Assembly (NCBI GenBank): GCA_003508835.1
Contig: PUFA01000066.1
Location: 620,001-684,000 of the forward strand
DNA length: 64,000 nt
From: Eonycteris spelaea
Taxonomy: Eukaryota; Chordata; Mammalia; Chiroptera; Pteropodidae
Direction of reading: 5' to 3'
Part shown: piece after piece, positions 23,721 to 36,600 of the stretch
How the letters are laid out: each line of letters begins with the position of its first letter
Numbering within the stretch: the first letter of the stretch is position 1
Made by a program: the position numbers and the translations under genes
Notes under the pieces: generated by a model
Seen by the model: the letters and a program-made list of their open reading frames with translations, nothing else
The model's database searches: none
Told to the model about the DNA's origin: nothing

Positions 23721-23959
23721 CCGCGGAAGAGGGGACTGAGGCCCAGGGAAGCCATACGGCGCTTCGGTGGTGGTGGGGACTAGAACTCAGCTTGGCTTCC
23801 CCTTTCCCTCCATTTCCACAGTTACATCCCCTAGGGGAAGCCTGACCCCTAACTCTCAGGGCCACAGGAGGCAACAGGACTTCTGCTGAGACTCTACTCC
23901 AACTATCAGTCTTGCCCTCCAGCTCCCCTCCTGTCTTTAGCCTGACGTGGACCTGGCTT

Positions 23960-24310
23960 CGAAGCACAACTCTGTCCCTCCCTAGCTATGTGACCTTGGG
24001 CAGGTGACCTCATCTCACTCAGTCTCAGTGTTTTTCTCTTGAAGGAGAGTGATTATGATAACAGTTAACATTTACTGAGCACTTGTTATGGATCAGACAT
24101 GCTTCTAAACAGTTTCTATTCAAATTCACTGAATCTTTACTTCCAATAGGTCTTTGTGGTAGAGACTTATTATTTCCATTCTTTAGTTCAGAAAACTGAG
24201 ACCCAGAGAGTTCAGTCTCTTAACCAAGCTACTCAGCTAGTAAGAGGTAGAGCCATGATTTATACCCAACGGACTTGCTCTAGAGTCAACTGGTCCACCA
24301 CTGCGCTCTA
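23960..24310. repeat. Two MIR copies, head to head
   Basis: Plus-strand MIR at 23,960-24,060 (TAGCTATGTGACCTTGGGCA G) followed by an antisense MIR at 24,060-24,310 (TTTACTGAGCACTTGTTATG, CAGCTAGTAAGAGGTAGAGC). Confidence 0.65.
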
Positions 24311-26235
24311 CTGGTGTAGAGGGAAGAACTCATAAGACTCATGGTGCCCTTGTGATGCTTCTGGCACTGCAAACAGTAGGCATTCATCAATGTGCATTCC
24401 CATATGTACTTGGCTGCACTCATTGCCCTACAGATACACTTCCAGGCTGTTCTGAAAGCCACCGCCTGCCTGGAAATCAGCCAATTTCCGCCCCCAGCAT
24501 CTCTGCCCCATCACTGCCAACAGAACTGCCTCCTCCAGGAGGCCTCTCCTGATAACCCAGCCTTCCACCCTGCAGGATGAGCCAGTTAGGGGAGTACACT
24601 TAGGCGGTATTCCAGACTCCATGTCATTTTCCCTTATAAGGACATGTTGCCTGGGTCACTTGCCCAGGCATGAAAAAGGGTGTCCTGTAGCCCAGATAGG
24701 TCAAATGACATTCCATAGCCACACAATTGAATGAGACACCTGTGGCTCTCAGAGAGCCTAACACCATTCCCAGATCACAAGTTCTTCCAGGAAGCCAGGC
24801 CAGGTGCTGAGTTTGCAAAGAAACAAGTAGACCAGGAGCAGGAAACACACATGCCCGTGGGGCTGGGCAGCGAAGGTTAGGAGCACAGAGGTCCAGACGG
24901 AAACAGCAGGGAGTGACCACGTGTACATCGCGTCACGAAAGGCAGCTTCTACTCGCTTCAGCTCAGAGTTGAAGCCCTTGGAAAACAAGGCCCAAAGTTA
25001 CCAGATTTCCACTTACTGTGTGTGCTCTGTGACCTTGGGGAAGACACTGTCCGTCTCTGAACTCATGTGGACCCTGCTATAATACTAGTGCCTACTTCTT
25101 AGATGGTTTGAGGATTCAATGAGATAATGTATGTACAGTGCCAAGCAAACAATAGATAATGCTCCTGCCCTGGGCTGATGGCTCTGCCTCGGTGTACCCC
25201 AGGCTGCTCAGACCTGATTGTACAGGCCTCTGTGATGCCCACTGGGCAAGATTCCTGACCAGGCTCCCAGCATGCGGGAAATTTCAGGGTCTTGTGCTGG
25301 TCAGAGAGAAGCAGTCCTGGAAGACACCAGCATTCGCCCAGTTTCTGCACTGGCACCGGGGAGCTGATTGTTTAAGGCCCATGTTGGTGATTTCCCACAG
25401 GCTTCTGGTCGATCCGTAAGGTCTGGGAGAATGCAGACACAGGGCAGGGAAGGGCACTAGATAGTTTCAACTTAGCACATGTAAGCACTCATTTCTGCCT
25501 ATAAAAGGCTGGCCGGACTCCAAAGCCCACAACAACTGAAGGGGGTTTCTGAATCACCAAAATAGAATCAGCTTTGTTGAAAAGAATTTCTGGGTAGAGG
25601 ATTCAGAGCCATAAGACAGAACAGGAAGAGGAAGCGGTAAGCCCTCAGATCTAGAGTCAGAATCAGAGGTCCATAGAATGTTAGTCATTAAAGTTTGTAG
25701 ACTGTGGGTGTAGAATGTCACTGCCACCCAGTTGTTTGAGAATGTGAGAGGTGGCTAAATTCTTCCCAAAATAGACAGTGCCATCCAATAGAAACAGAAT
25801 GGGAACCATACATGTAATGAAGAGAGTCAGGGTAAGACATGAAGGAGTGGTGGGGACTGTGGCGAACAAGGGCGTTCACCCTCCGCCTTAAGTTCTCCCA
25901 CCACCAGTGAGGTCCCATATTGCCAGGTCATCTGGTATTTTCTTTTCCAAGAGAAGCATCAATCTGAGTTTTAATGTGAAATGTCCTGAATTTAAAATGT
26001 TAGCAAGTAATTCATAGGTTAAAACTCATGAAAGAGGGTTAAAAAATCTGACCGTGGGCTGGAGGCCGCCCCGGGGACCACTAGTTTGCAAGCTCTGAAA
26101 TGGTCCAAACCTTCCATGTCAGAGTTTCTGTTTGCCCCTCCAGATCGAATCCCCATGCTTTTCCCTGCCTTCTGTTCCCGAAAGTGGACCTGCTTGGGCT
26201 GCGTCGAAGGACTCCTTTGCATTCTGGCTTCTGTT
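24311..26235. other. Intergenic OCSTAMP-SLC13A3, left part
   Basis: No exon supported. Traces of L2 at 24,420-24,560 and MIR near 25,010-25,150 (TGTGACCTTGGGGAAGACAC, GAGATAATGTATGTACAGTG). The remainder is unassigned. Confidence 0.4.
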
Positions 26236-26555
26236 GGTGTGACGGTTAATTTTATGTGTCACCTTGGCCAGGCCAAGTATTTGGTCAGACATGATTCTGG
26301 ATGCTTCTATGAGGCTGTTTTTGGGGAGATTTACATTTTGATCAGTGGCGTTTCAGGGAAGCAGGTCGCCCTTCATAATGCGGTGGGCCTCATCCAATCA
26401 GTTGAGGATCGAGTAGAACAGAAGACTGACTTCCCCTGAGCGAGAAGGATTTCTGCAGCAGACTGCCTTAGGCCTCTTTCCGGAGTATTCGGACATATAC
26501 ACACGTCCTGTTGGTTTCGTTTATCTGGAGAACCCTGACCAATACAGTTGGGTCT
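26236..26555 (+). repeat. Interspersed repeat, family not named
   Basis: GACGGTTAATTTTATGTGTC A at the left, GGGCCTCATCCAATCAGTTG in the middle and TCTGGAGAACCCTGACCAAT ACAG at the right are end and core phrases of an abundant old mammalian repeat. I recognise the pattern but not the name. Confidence 0.55.
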
Positions 26556-27229
26556 GGCCAGTGGGGAGCTCCAGCAGGAGAGCTGAGGGAGGCAGGAGAG
26601 AAAAATCCAGAGCAGCTCGACTTCTGTGGCGTCATCAAGCGCCGATGTGTCCCCGGACTGAAAACGGCAGCTCCGGTTAGGCCTCTCTCTCCCTCAGACC
26701 TTGGGCTGGGAGGTGCTTCTCTGTGACTAGCCCTCCTCCCCCCCTTTCGAGACCCTGACTATGCACTCTCTTCTCTCAGATGAAGAAACCACAACCCAAA
26801 ACAGTAAAGGGCCTGCTTAAGGCCGCACAGGAGTCCCACATGGCTCACTGCACCCCATGTTCAATGCCTCGTTGTCATCTTTTCTCTCCGTTTACCACCA
26901 CCACTTCCATTCCTCTGCCCCTGACTCTGCGTAAATGTTTTCGATATATACACTGGAACATGGACATGTCTATTCTGCCCTATGGACCTGCTGTTCATTG
27001 CTTCTATGTGTTGCCATGTTTTCCAGTGTGGTTCCTCCATATTTTTATTTAAACGCTCCCTTTCCACCCATCTAGATGGCCTCCAGCTCCTCAGCCCCTT
27101 AAGCAGCAAATACCCACCTATAGCATCTCCTCAGGGGGCCATTTTGCTGGGATATAAACCCAGGAGCAGGATAAGAGGGCATAGGGAGGGCAGATAATGA
27201 ATTTCCCTGATTACTGCCAAGTTGCTTGT

Positions 27230-27475
27230 CAGGCTGATAGTCTCACCAGCAGAACACGAGGGCTTTTGCTTCCTCCCATTTCACCCTCACTTATTTGTCC
27301 ACTTTTCTAGTTTTTGCCAATCCGATTGGTATATTGGTAAATCTCTGTGTAACTTGTATTTCTCTGATGACAAGTGGGTTTAACTTGCATTTCTCTGATG
27401 AGGAGTGTGTTTGAGCATCTCTTTGTAAACCTGCCGGACACTTAGAGATCCCTTTTCAGAATGGCATATTCATTT
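27230..27475 (-). mobile_element. L1 fragment, antisense
   Basis: TTGCATTTCTCTGATGAGGA and TTTGAGCATCTCTTTGTAAA correspond to the antisense of the L1 ORF2 3' region; a near-repeat of CATTTCTCTGATGA occurs 35 bp earlier. Confidence 0.5.
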
Positions 27476-27479
27476 CTTT

Positions 27480-27960
27480 CCCTCAGGTGTTATGGTAGAA
27501 GGCTTCCAAAGATGGCAGTGAACCATCCTGTCCCCTGTACATGGATGCCAGTGCTCCCAACAGGCAGTGGAGTGTATTTCCTCCCCGTGAGCTCAGCTAA
27601 ACTGTGACCCGCTTTGACCAATAGAATGTGGCAGAATCAATGTTCTTGGACTCCCAAGCCTGGCCTTCAGGGGTCTTGCAGCTTCTGCTTTTGCCTTCCT
27701 AGAAGCCTGCTGTCATGTAGAGAGGTCCAGGCTAGACTCCTGGAGAAGCTGCATGACCCGGAGGGCCCATAGTTATGGTGGACATTCCAGCTCCAGCTAA
27801 ATTCACAGCCACATGGTCCCAGCCACACTACGTAGAGCGAAACAAAACCATCCCTGCCGAACTTTGTCCAAATGCAGAAATGTGAACCAATAAATTGTTG
27901 TATTTTAAGGCCCTGATTTTGGGGGCAACTTGTTATGTAGCCACAGGTAACCAAAACAGG
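27480..27960 (+). mobile_element. MLT1 (ERVL-MaLR) LTR
   Basis: CTTTGACCAATAGAATGTGG CAGAA, GTCTTGCAGCTTCTGCTTTT G, CCAATAAATTGTTGTATTTT AAGG and the terminal CAACTTGTTATGTAGCC identify an MLT1-type solo LTR in sense orientation. Confidence 0.65.
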
Positions 27961-28079
27961 TGTTTTGTTGTATTTTTGTCTCTTCTGAGTTCTGGGTGCT
28001 CTTCGCATATTTTAGACAGTATATTCGCAATGACTCTGCACTACCCTTGCCATCCCCCATCATCCCTCACCACCATGAG

Positions 28080-28340
28080 CACACAGCTGACTCATTCTGG
28101 TTTCAATCCAGAGCCACCTCCTCAGAGAAGTCTGCCCTGATCACCCGGCTAAAGTAGCCTCTGAGCCAGTTTGCTGCATTGGCCGGTCTCATTTTTTCTG
28201 AGCCCGCATCATAACACAGAGTCATTTTACTTGTTTACTTGCCTGCTGCCTGTCTCCTCAGCTAGAATGTAAGTTCTATGTGGGTGGGGACAGCAAATGA
28301 GCACATGATCAGGTTCTAAATAAATATAATTCAATGAAAA
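28080..28340 (+). mobile_element. L2 LINE 3' end
   Basis: CCTCCTCAGAGAAGTCTGCC CTGATCACC, TCAGCTAGAATGTAAGTTCT ATGTGGGTGGGGACAG and AAATAAATATAATTCAATGA A are the L2 3' terminal series. Confidence 0.7.
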
Positions 28341-28424
28341 AAAAGGGAAGAATGACCAAGCAAAGAAATGCACCAACCAGACCCCAGATTGGAGGGTGGG
28401 ATTGCCTTCTCATAAATTCTGGTA

Positions 28425-28850
28425 TAGATTCATTTATCAAATATTTACTGAGTACGTACTATGTGTCGGAAACTGTACTGGAGTTATAGCATTGAATAAA
28501 ATTCAGTTCATAGAATAAGGCTATATTCTACAGGGAGAGAAATTTAATAAACAAGAAAGAAAATAAATAATACAGTGTCCTGACTAAATACTAAGAAAAT
28601 ATAGCAGCAAAAGGAGATGGAGAGTAATGAGGATGATATGTTAGACCGGATTGTTAGGGAAGCTTCTCTGGGGAGGTGACATTTGAGCAGCAACCAATAA
28701 CGTGAGGAAACAAGCATACTTATGGGAGCAAAGCATCCTGGGATGAGAGAACAGCACGTCCAAAGGCCCTGAGTCAGGAGAGCTCGAGGGTGTGGCTGGA
28801 GTGGAGCAGAGGGGAGAACAGGATGACAGTGAGGTCAGGGAGGTCAATTC
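28425..28850 (-). mobile_element. L2 LINE, antisense
   Basis: ATTTACTGAGTACGTACTAT GTG, CTCTGGGGAGGTGACATTTG AGCA and CAAAGGCCCTGAGTCAGGAG in antisense L2 order. Confidence 0.75.
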
Positions 28851-28939
28851 TCTCGATCCCCCAGCTCAGGAATTCGGAGCTTTAAAGCTCATTTATGCCC
28901 AGAAAAGCAAAAAAAAAAAAAAAAAAATCTCCAGGGCCA

Positions 28940-30006
28940 GTGTTGATTAGCATTCTTTATTTCATAGCATTTTCAATCAGAAGCATGAGATGTCATGATT
29001 CATCTAGTTGCAAATCCCATGGGCTTCTCTGTGAAGGAAATTCTCTCTCCCCCTGTCCTGCAGGCATGCACCACTCCCCAGCCCCCTACGGGCGGTGACT
29101 GTGACTAACGACTGAAGAACTACTCATGTGAGAAGGAGATGGGGCTCAGCCTCCAGCTCAGCGGGGTCTCTCCTCTCTCCTCCCCCTGCCCTTGCTCCCA
29201 GAGAATCAACCGTGACTCACAGCCCACATGGCTGGGGAACTGCCTCCCTCAGAGGCGCAGGAAGGGGCGGTGTGAGGCTTCCGGCCCCTCAGGTGGCTCC
29301 TTTTCCAGTGCCCTGCTAACGCTGGGCCGACTTGTTCCACAGACACTTCCTGAGCATCCACCGGGCCCAGTACTGTGCTGTGCACTGGGGATGTCAGATG
29401 CTTCTGCTTGAAACCAGGAGCGAGCCGAAGCCTCTAGGAGCCCCCACTAGCCACTGGCTTAGGGGAAGTCTCAGTAGAGCTGGGAGGTAAAGACCAGCTG
29501 CTAAACAGGAAGTAGCCAGCAGACACAGAGTCTCCGTGGGCCACATGCGGGTGTGACAGCTGGAACAACTGGACTGGCATGCTGCAGCCTCTCCAGGGAG
29601 GTGACCCCTAAAGGCAAGACGGCCTCTCCGGAGTGAAACTTAGTGGGGAATGTTAGCTGTGCCCCTGGGGATGGATGGCTTCCCATCCCGACCGTTCAAG
29701 ACAAATGCCATTCTAGGTTTGCTTGTTATTGCTGAAACTGGGCTCTCTTGCATCCTAACCATGTACCAGCTCAGAGATAAAGGCGCTTTCTCTCAGGCAG
29801 CAGATCTGGGAAATATCTGGGCCTTGAACTGCATGAGAGAGGAGAAGATGTCCTAGATAATGAACCTGCTGGCCCGAGTGGACTCTTGGAGGCCACCCTC
29901 GTTTGCTGCGTACTGGGTCACCGAGAAGAACGGTATGATCCGAGCAGCAGGTGATGGCAGGAGCCTTCTGGGAGGGCCCAGCCCAAAGAGAATCTCCAAG
30001 AAGGAC
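28940..30006 (-). other. SLC13A3: Probable SLC13A3 3' UTR
   Basis: About 1.07 kb between the SLC13A3 stop and a poly(A) signal. No other gene or strong repeat is recognised in it. The 3' boundary is inferred from the AATAAA and U-rich element, not from transcript data. Confidence 0.5.
28957..28962 (-). terminator. Poly(A) signal AATAAA, probable SLC13A3 transcript end
   Basis: AATAAA on the minus strand about 1 kb after the SLC13A3 stop. It is followed about 30 nt later by a run of 19 T on the minus strand (28909-28927), which would serve as a downstream U-rich element. Cleavage is expected near 28940. Confidence 0.5.
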
Positions 30007-30183
30007 TCAGAGGGTCTTAAATGAGTTGTTGACCAAGGCAGATGATAGCTCCATGACAGTGGTCGAGTGGTTGCGGGCCCAGTCCGGGAAAGTGCCCAGC
30101 TGGAAGATGGTCTGTGCCCAAGTATTTATGGCCATGTTGAGCAGGAGGACGCCCATCAGGTTCATCAGGAAGCCTGTCCGCAC
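30007..30183 (-). CDS. SLC13A3: SLC13A3 last coding exon
   Basis: 177 bp including the TGA stop at 30007-30009, encoding [20 protein letters not shown] and a 58-residue C-terminal part in all: the final membrane segment and an extracellular tail ending NNSFKTL. Two N-glycosylation sequons (NHS and NNS) fall in the tail, where the human protein also carries two. Acceptor TTTCAG|GTGC. Confidence 0.95.
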   Translation of the reverse strand: MRTGFLMNLMGVLLLNMAINTWAQTIFQLGTFPDWARNHSTTVMELSSALVNNSFKTL

Positions 30184-30645
30184 CTGAAACAGAGCGCGGA
30201 CCGAGGGCAGGGTCAGCTCGAGGCCCATCTCACAGATGGGAAAACCCAGGCCGCGTCAGGCAGTCGTTCGCCCAAACCTGGGTCAGGCGATGCCCAGGGC
30301 CGTCCCATCTTTACACTATCCTAGACTGTCCCTCAAAGAGCTGAAAGTGTCCCCATTTCTTGAGTGGTTTCTAGGTGCCAGGTGCCTGCTGTTGTCATAA
30401 GATCATTTTAACCCTGAAAGCAATACTACAAGGGTTAACATCATCATCATCATCGTCATCCTCCTCCTCTCATCATTCCCATCTTACGGAAGGGGAAAAT
30501 GAGACTCAGAGAACTTGAAAATAATCTGATTTGATCATTAAACACCCCCGCCACACATGTGTGCGCGCTCTCTCTCTCACTGTCTCTTCTCTTTCTCTCT
30601 CTCTCTTCTCACACTCACCACTCTCTCATCGCTCGCGCGCGCGCT

Positions 30646-30677
<32 letters not shown>

Positions 30678-33600
30678 GCGTATCCAGTTAAGGCAATCTT
30701 TGTTTATTGGGAAGAATTTTTCTTCCGGAAATTTTTACTCCTTTACAGAGCTGGGAAGAGTCACCCATGCTCCCTTCACAGGGGACCCCTCACACCTTGC
30801 AGTCCAACCTCGGGCTGAAAATCTCTGCTTCCAGTTCAGTTTTGTGGTCATTCCACCCTAGCATTGCCCAGTCACGAATCACCTGATGAAAGGGACTCCC
30901 TTTTCAATTCCTTTTCAAATCTATTCCTCAAAGAGAAAGTCTCCCTTGGTGTTACCAAGCCCCATGCTTATCTTCTCCCTGCCCATGTCCTTTTGAACAA
31001 GCAGGGATTCAGAACCTCCTCCAGGCAACTGTTATCAGCGAGAAGTTCATCACGTTGCTTTTCTTTGCATTTATTTTTAAGACTTACCTTCCACAGCATG
31101 CAATAATGGCTTTCCATTTACACATGCATTGGAAACTTTTCTTTTAAAATACTATTATTTAAACTTTTTTAAAAAATATGTAAGTTGAATTAGTAAAACT
31201 GAAATGAAATATTACCGCATGGTTCTCCGTGGAGAGGGCATGCAACATGAAGGGAGGGGCTACATGGTAAGGTCAGGAAACCGCCTCTGTTCTGGGGGGT
31301 TCTTAAGGCTCCTGGCAAGTTTGGAGGACTAGAAGGAAATGGGCCAAAGCTTTGGGGGAGCTGGGAGGAGGCTCTGGTCTTCCTTTTCCAGGGTCCTGGG
31401 AGCCTGGCTCAAAACACCTGCTAAGGGCCACCTTAGTACTTAACACCTACATCATTACTCTCTGTTTGATTCGTGATCTCTTTCTGCCTCTCATTCTGGT
31501 TCTCTCTTCTGTCTCTCTTTCTCTCCATTTATCCTGCTGGGGTCTCTGAGCCTGGAAAGCCTGCATCATCAACTAGTTAAGCAGATCACCCTTCCTGGTT
31601 GTAACAGCTTAGGAAGGGTCATTTGCATTCTGCGTCCTGTATACAAATGCCCCAGGCAGCAGATGGAGGGAAGAAGCGGCAGGAAGCTGGAGGAGGTTGG
31701 GAGGAGAGGATGATTTATCAGGGTAGCTGAGGGAGAGGAAACACACTGCCCCGGGGGCTGAGCTGTGCTGAACGCTGGTGGGTTCCCGTCACCCCCACGA
31801 TCCTGGGCTTCTGTCTCATTCCCTGGGCTGGCCGGGCACTGAGGCCCAACCCCAAGTCCCAGGATGTGGACTGCTACTCTAGCTCCTAGAAATTCTGGGA
31901 CAGCAGTTGGCCAAACAAGTAAGAAGAGAGAGCAGTGCCCAGAGAGAGGGAACAGTCCCTCATCCCTGAAGCAAACTTTGGAAAGTTTGTTTAGGCAGCG
32001 TTTCCTGAAATTGTCTAAGTGCAAGAATTGCTCCAGAGTGTTTGCTAAAATGTGTCTTCCTGATCCCTCGCAGAATGACCTATTCAGAAACTGGGGGGGG
32101 GGCAGGAGGAAGCAGGAATCCTGCCTGGATGCCCTGCCCACCACCTGGTATTCATGCACCTCTCTGGGCTCTGCTAGGAAATATCCAGACTCACCATGTC
32201 TTTGACCAGCAAGTGTCCGGAGGCGAAGGCGATTGAGTTGGGGGGCGTGGAGACTGGGAGCATGAAGGCGTAGGAGCAGCCGACAGTGCCAGGAATCATC
32301 AGATACAGGGGGTGCACTCTCAGGCGGATGGCCTGCGCCCACGAGCGGGAGAGACCAAGACGTGGGAAATATAGAGACACCACAAGAGATGGAGACGGTT
32401 GGAAGGAGAGTAACATGGAGACAGACATAGAGACAGAGATAAAGACACACGGACAGAACTCGGCAGAGTGAAAGCCAGTAATAGAAACACGTGAGAAGAC
32501 AATTTAGAGACAGACAATGAGAAATGCAGCCAGAAACACAGATACACAGAAAACAGAGATGCAATATGCAGACATAGAGAGACAGACGGGAAAGAACCAG
32601 ACCAGGGGAGGCATGGTGGAGAGAACATTCTCAAGGTTAGTGACATTCCGGGACCATGCTGCAGGGTCGTCAGGGAGAATGGGCTGTGGAGATTTATCTA
32701 GAAAACTCCAACTTGAACGTGCATCAGCATCAGCTGGAGGCTGGCCCCACCTCACCCAGAGTTGCTGATTTGGCAGGTCTGAGGGGCCCTTGAGAATCTG
32801 CATTTCTGACAGGTGAGGCAGATGCTATAAAATCACAACCCCCTGTCCGGTCCTGCTCTCAGCCAAACAGTCCAAACAGCTGGGCTCTGGGCAGCTTTCC
32901 CTGGGGCCTCACTGGATGGACTTCAGGGATAACGAGAGCTCAAGGTGGCATCTGTTGGCAAACATTTCCAAATTTCTAAGACTGTGGATCAGATGCAGCT
33001 GTGAGTCGGCCTCAGCCACTGGGTCACCAATTCGTCATCTCCCCCAATGACATAGTTACCTACAATTCATGAGGATTGCTTCTCCAGAATTGTATTGAAG
33101 ATAGGATATTTTGGGCTCCTCGAGGGAATTTTTGCAACCCAGAGCATAGACATTTTCTCAAAATGCACTGAAATCACCCCTTGTGTGTAATACTTTTTGA
33201 TATTGATGATAAGCAACATTCAGAAGAATGTGTCATATGCTAGTGGCTTCTCCAGCAAAAGCGGCCCCTGCAGGTCTGGCTGGCTCTATGCTCCTGCTCC
33301 CTCCCCCCATTTGCCAGGTCCCTCAGATCCTGGGCAAGGGTGTGATTAAATCTCATCACACTTAGCAAGGGGATGGGGACCCCCCCCCCACTGCATGTTG
33401 CAAGTGGTGTGTAAAATGGCACACCTACTTTGGAAGGCAATTTACCCATATCTAACAAAATTGTCACTGTTATCTGCTCTTCAATCCAGGGATCTCAGTT
33501 CTAGGAATGTATCCAGATGTCACCAAAGGTGCACAGGGAGAGGTGGAGGCAGCATTTTTGGATAATAGCAAAGGCTGGGAAAAGATGGCGTAAACAAATC

Positions 33601-36600
33601 GATGCCTATCAATTCATAACAGAATATTCTTCAGTCATTGACAAAGAAGAAAGTGTATCTCTGCGTATGCAAATACAGTGTGATCGCCATGATAACCGAG
33701 GCCTAAATAAACAGAAATGAAGTGGTTCAGACAAGCTGCCTGGTATATCCCTGTTCGCATACAGAGCACCTACTCCTAACACTGGCTTAATTTGATCCGT
33801 TTTGGATCCTCTTTGAGATAATCAGATGGTTTGGTCTCCTTTAATCTATTTGAAAGTAAAACTATATCAATAATTTCTCATGTTCATCACTTTTGAAATT
33901 CCTAGTATAAACTCTACTTGATCATGATATGCTCTTTGCATACTATCCTGCTTTCATTTCTCTATCTGCTTCTTCATTTACATTGCAGTTGAGTTATGAC
34001 TTTTTTCTGTTTGCTTTTGGTGTTGAGCTTTTATTCACCCTAAACCAAGATCGACTGGTGTTCTCTACCTTTCTGTGTTCAGGAACACTTGGATAGGTGG
34101 GGATTACCTGTCCCCTGAAGGTCCTAGGTCTCACCTAGCCAACTCCCCAGGGTTGGGGTCTTTTAGAGCAGTGGTTTTCAACTGTGGATGATTTTGTCCT
34201 TCTGAGGGACATTTGGCAATGTCTGAAGACATTTTTGATGGCCATGATTTCGGGGAATGCTACCGGCACCCAGTGAATAGAGGCCAGGGTGCTGCTAAAC
34301 CTTCTACAGGTGCCTGGGACTGTCTCCACCACTGACCCCAAATGTCAGGAGTGCCGAGGATCCGCTCTAGAGAGCTGTGTTCCTCATTAGAATTTCTCCA
34401 ATTTGACTACTCAGATTTTCTACTTCTGCTTAATCCAAATTTGGTCATTTCTATTTTCCTAGAAAACTTTCCAAAGGAGGGAATTCAGTCGCTTTGAAAA
34501 TATTCACCCTCTTTGTGTATTTTAAAAAGTAGTATTTTTTTGTTTTGTTTTGTTTTTGTTTTAAATGCTGACACTTTTCACTCATTTGGAAAAGAGCAAT
34601 GACAATGGAGCTCCCCGATGGAGCTCCCACTAGCCGGGAGAGATTTCTGACCTGCATTGTGGGGACGGTGCTCTTCCTTTCCTCCCACCCCTCCCCCAGG
34701 AGGACCCTCACCAGCTCTGCCAGGACCGGGAGGAAGATGATGATGGTGGCTGTGTTGCTGGCAAACTCGGTGAAGAAGGCGATGACCGCAGTGATGAGCA
34801 GCACGGCCAGCGCGGGTGGCATGTTCTCCAGGGGGTGCAGCTGATTACTGATCCACACAGACAGCCCTGACTCCTGCAGAGGGGAGGAGGATAGGGGCAT
34901 TTTTCACATCCCAGCCAACGAATCAAACAATTCATTTGGCTCGCCAAATAATGTATTGGGGTCCAGCACCCCTAAGCTCTAACTCAAATGGGAGAAAGCA
35001 ATTGGACACTCCATGATACATCTCTCCATTTCTCCAATCATGGTTATGAATTTTTAAAATACTAACACAGTTTTATAAATATTAATCTTATAATTATTAT
35101 AACATATTAATATGCATCAAATACATTTTATAAACAAAATATACTAGATGTCATATATAATATAAAATGTGTATCAGGTGTATATTAAATATAACACTAT
35201 CAATAAGATTATCAATAATAAAGATATTTATGATCAATAATTATTAAAATAATACAAATATTAACATTAAAATTGCATTGTTATTCATTACCATAAGAAT
35301 CACCAATATTGAGGCTTTATAGGCTGCCAGATACCTGCACTCATTACCTCCTTGACTCCTCCCAACCATCCTGTAAGGTAGACACTCATCCCTGTGTTAC
35401 AGAGGAGGGGGAACCTGAGCCTGGCAAAGTTTCTGTGATGCCCATGGTCCCCAAATGTAATGACTGAGTTGTATTTCACACTCAGGGTCGTGTACTTCTG
35501 TAACCTAATATGTCCTGCAAAGCTCCCCGTCACCTGGGTACCCTCCTCTGGAGATGTCAGCCTGTCACCACCCCTCTTAATGAAGAGTAATGCCCAGAGC
35601 TAACCACTGCCCCCCAGGACAGACAAAGGACGGGTTAGATTGTCCCCTCCCTGGCTCCAGACTCCACCCTGCCATCAATGCTGTAGAATTATCTCCATGC
35701 TCTCTCCACTGACTTCTCCAGGGGTTACTCTATTTATGAATATATAATATGTATTCTCTCTCACAGCTCTGCCCTCCTGCCAATCAAATATGTCTTTAAT
35801 TAACCCGGAGTTCAGCACACTTTCATTACCACCCCAAAGAGGCAAAACTGTACATGTAAAATTTTGCTCGATGCTCCCCCCTGGTGGTGCCATTTAACAA
35901 TATCTCAATAAACCTACAAGGTCGCATCCTTCAGGTCATTTTCTTAAAGAAGATAGCAAAGCCATAGTCTTAGATGCTGACGGAAGGAAGAGCTGGATAA
36001 GTTCCCTAAATTTGGAATCAAGTGTATGCCTACCATAGGCCTTTTATCAACCCAGGACTCTCTGGTACCAAAATACGTCGGTTTATCAAAGAAACTTTGT
36101 ATGTATTTTTTATGTTTAATAGAAAATTTACTGCCTATCCAGAACTTCAAATCTCCTAATGGATTCTAGAACATAGCATACTGTTTTTATATAAAGGAAG
36201 TAAGACATTTGTCCCTACAATTTGACTTTAAACCTACCTTCAGTGAGCAAACAACAAATGCTTAAAGATCTTTTTCCCTAAGAGAACTTCTAAAATAAAG
36301 GTGCTTCTTTTACATCGCCACTGTTTGTCTGATAGCCTAGAAATTATGGCTCATGTTAGAATTGAGGCCCCAGCCCCTCCCATGCCTGGGCCAGGGAACC
36401 CTGCAAGGAAAAAAATGGGGCCAATGGTTTTTCCCAGAAGCCGCAGCTCTGGCAAAGAGATGGACAGCAGTGTGTGCAATGAAAGGAAGAGGGGCTGGAG
36501 AGAGGGAATATTAATGACTGGTGAATGAGAAGCCAGCGACTTCCCTGTAGCCAGGCCTTTGGGTGATGGGCTCCCAGCTAACATCCCAGCCGCCACTCAT

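Larger units (their letters stand above)
32333..34711. other. SLC13A3 intron, repeats inside
   Basis: Holds a purine-rich stretch with many AGACA units at 32,390-32,580, a MER5-type element, an old L1 3' fragment and a MER20 (listed separately). No additional exon recognised. Confidence 0.5.

Noticed and set aside
31569..32564. 331-codon minus-strand open frame
   Set aside because: It is out of frame with the true SLC13A3 exon at 32,195-32,332, runs through intron repeats and shows no domain.
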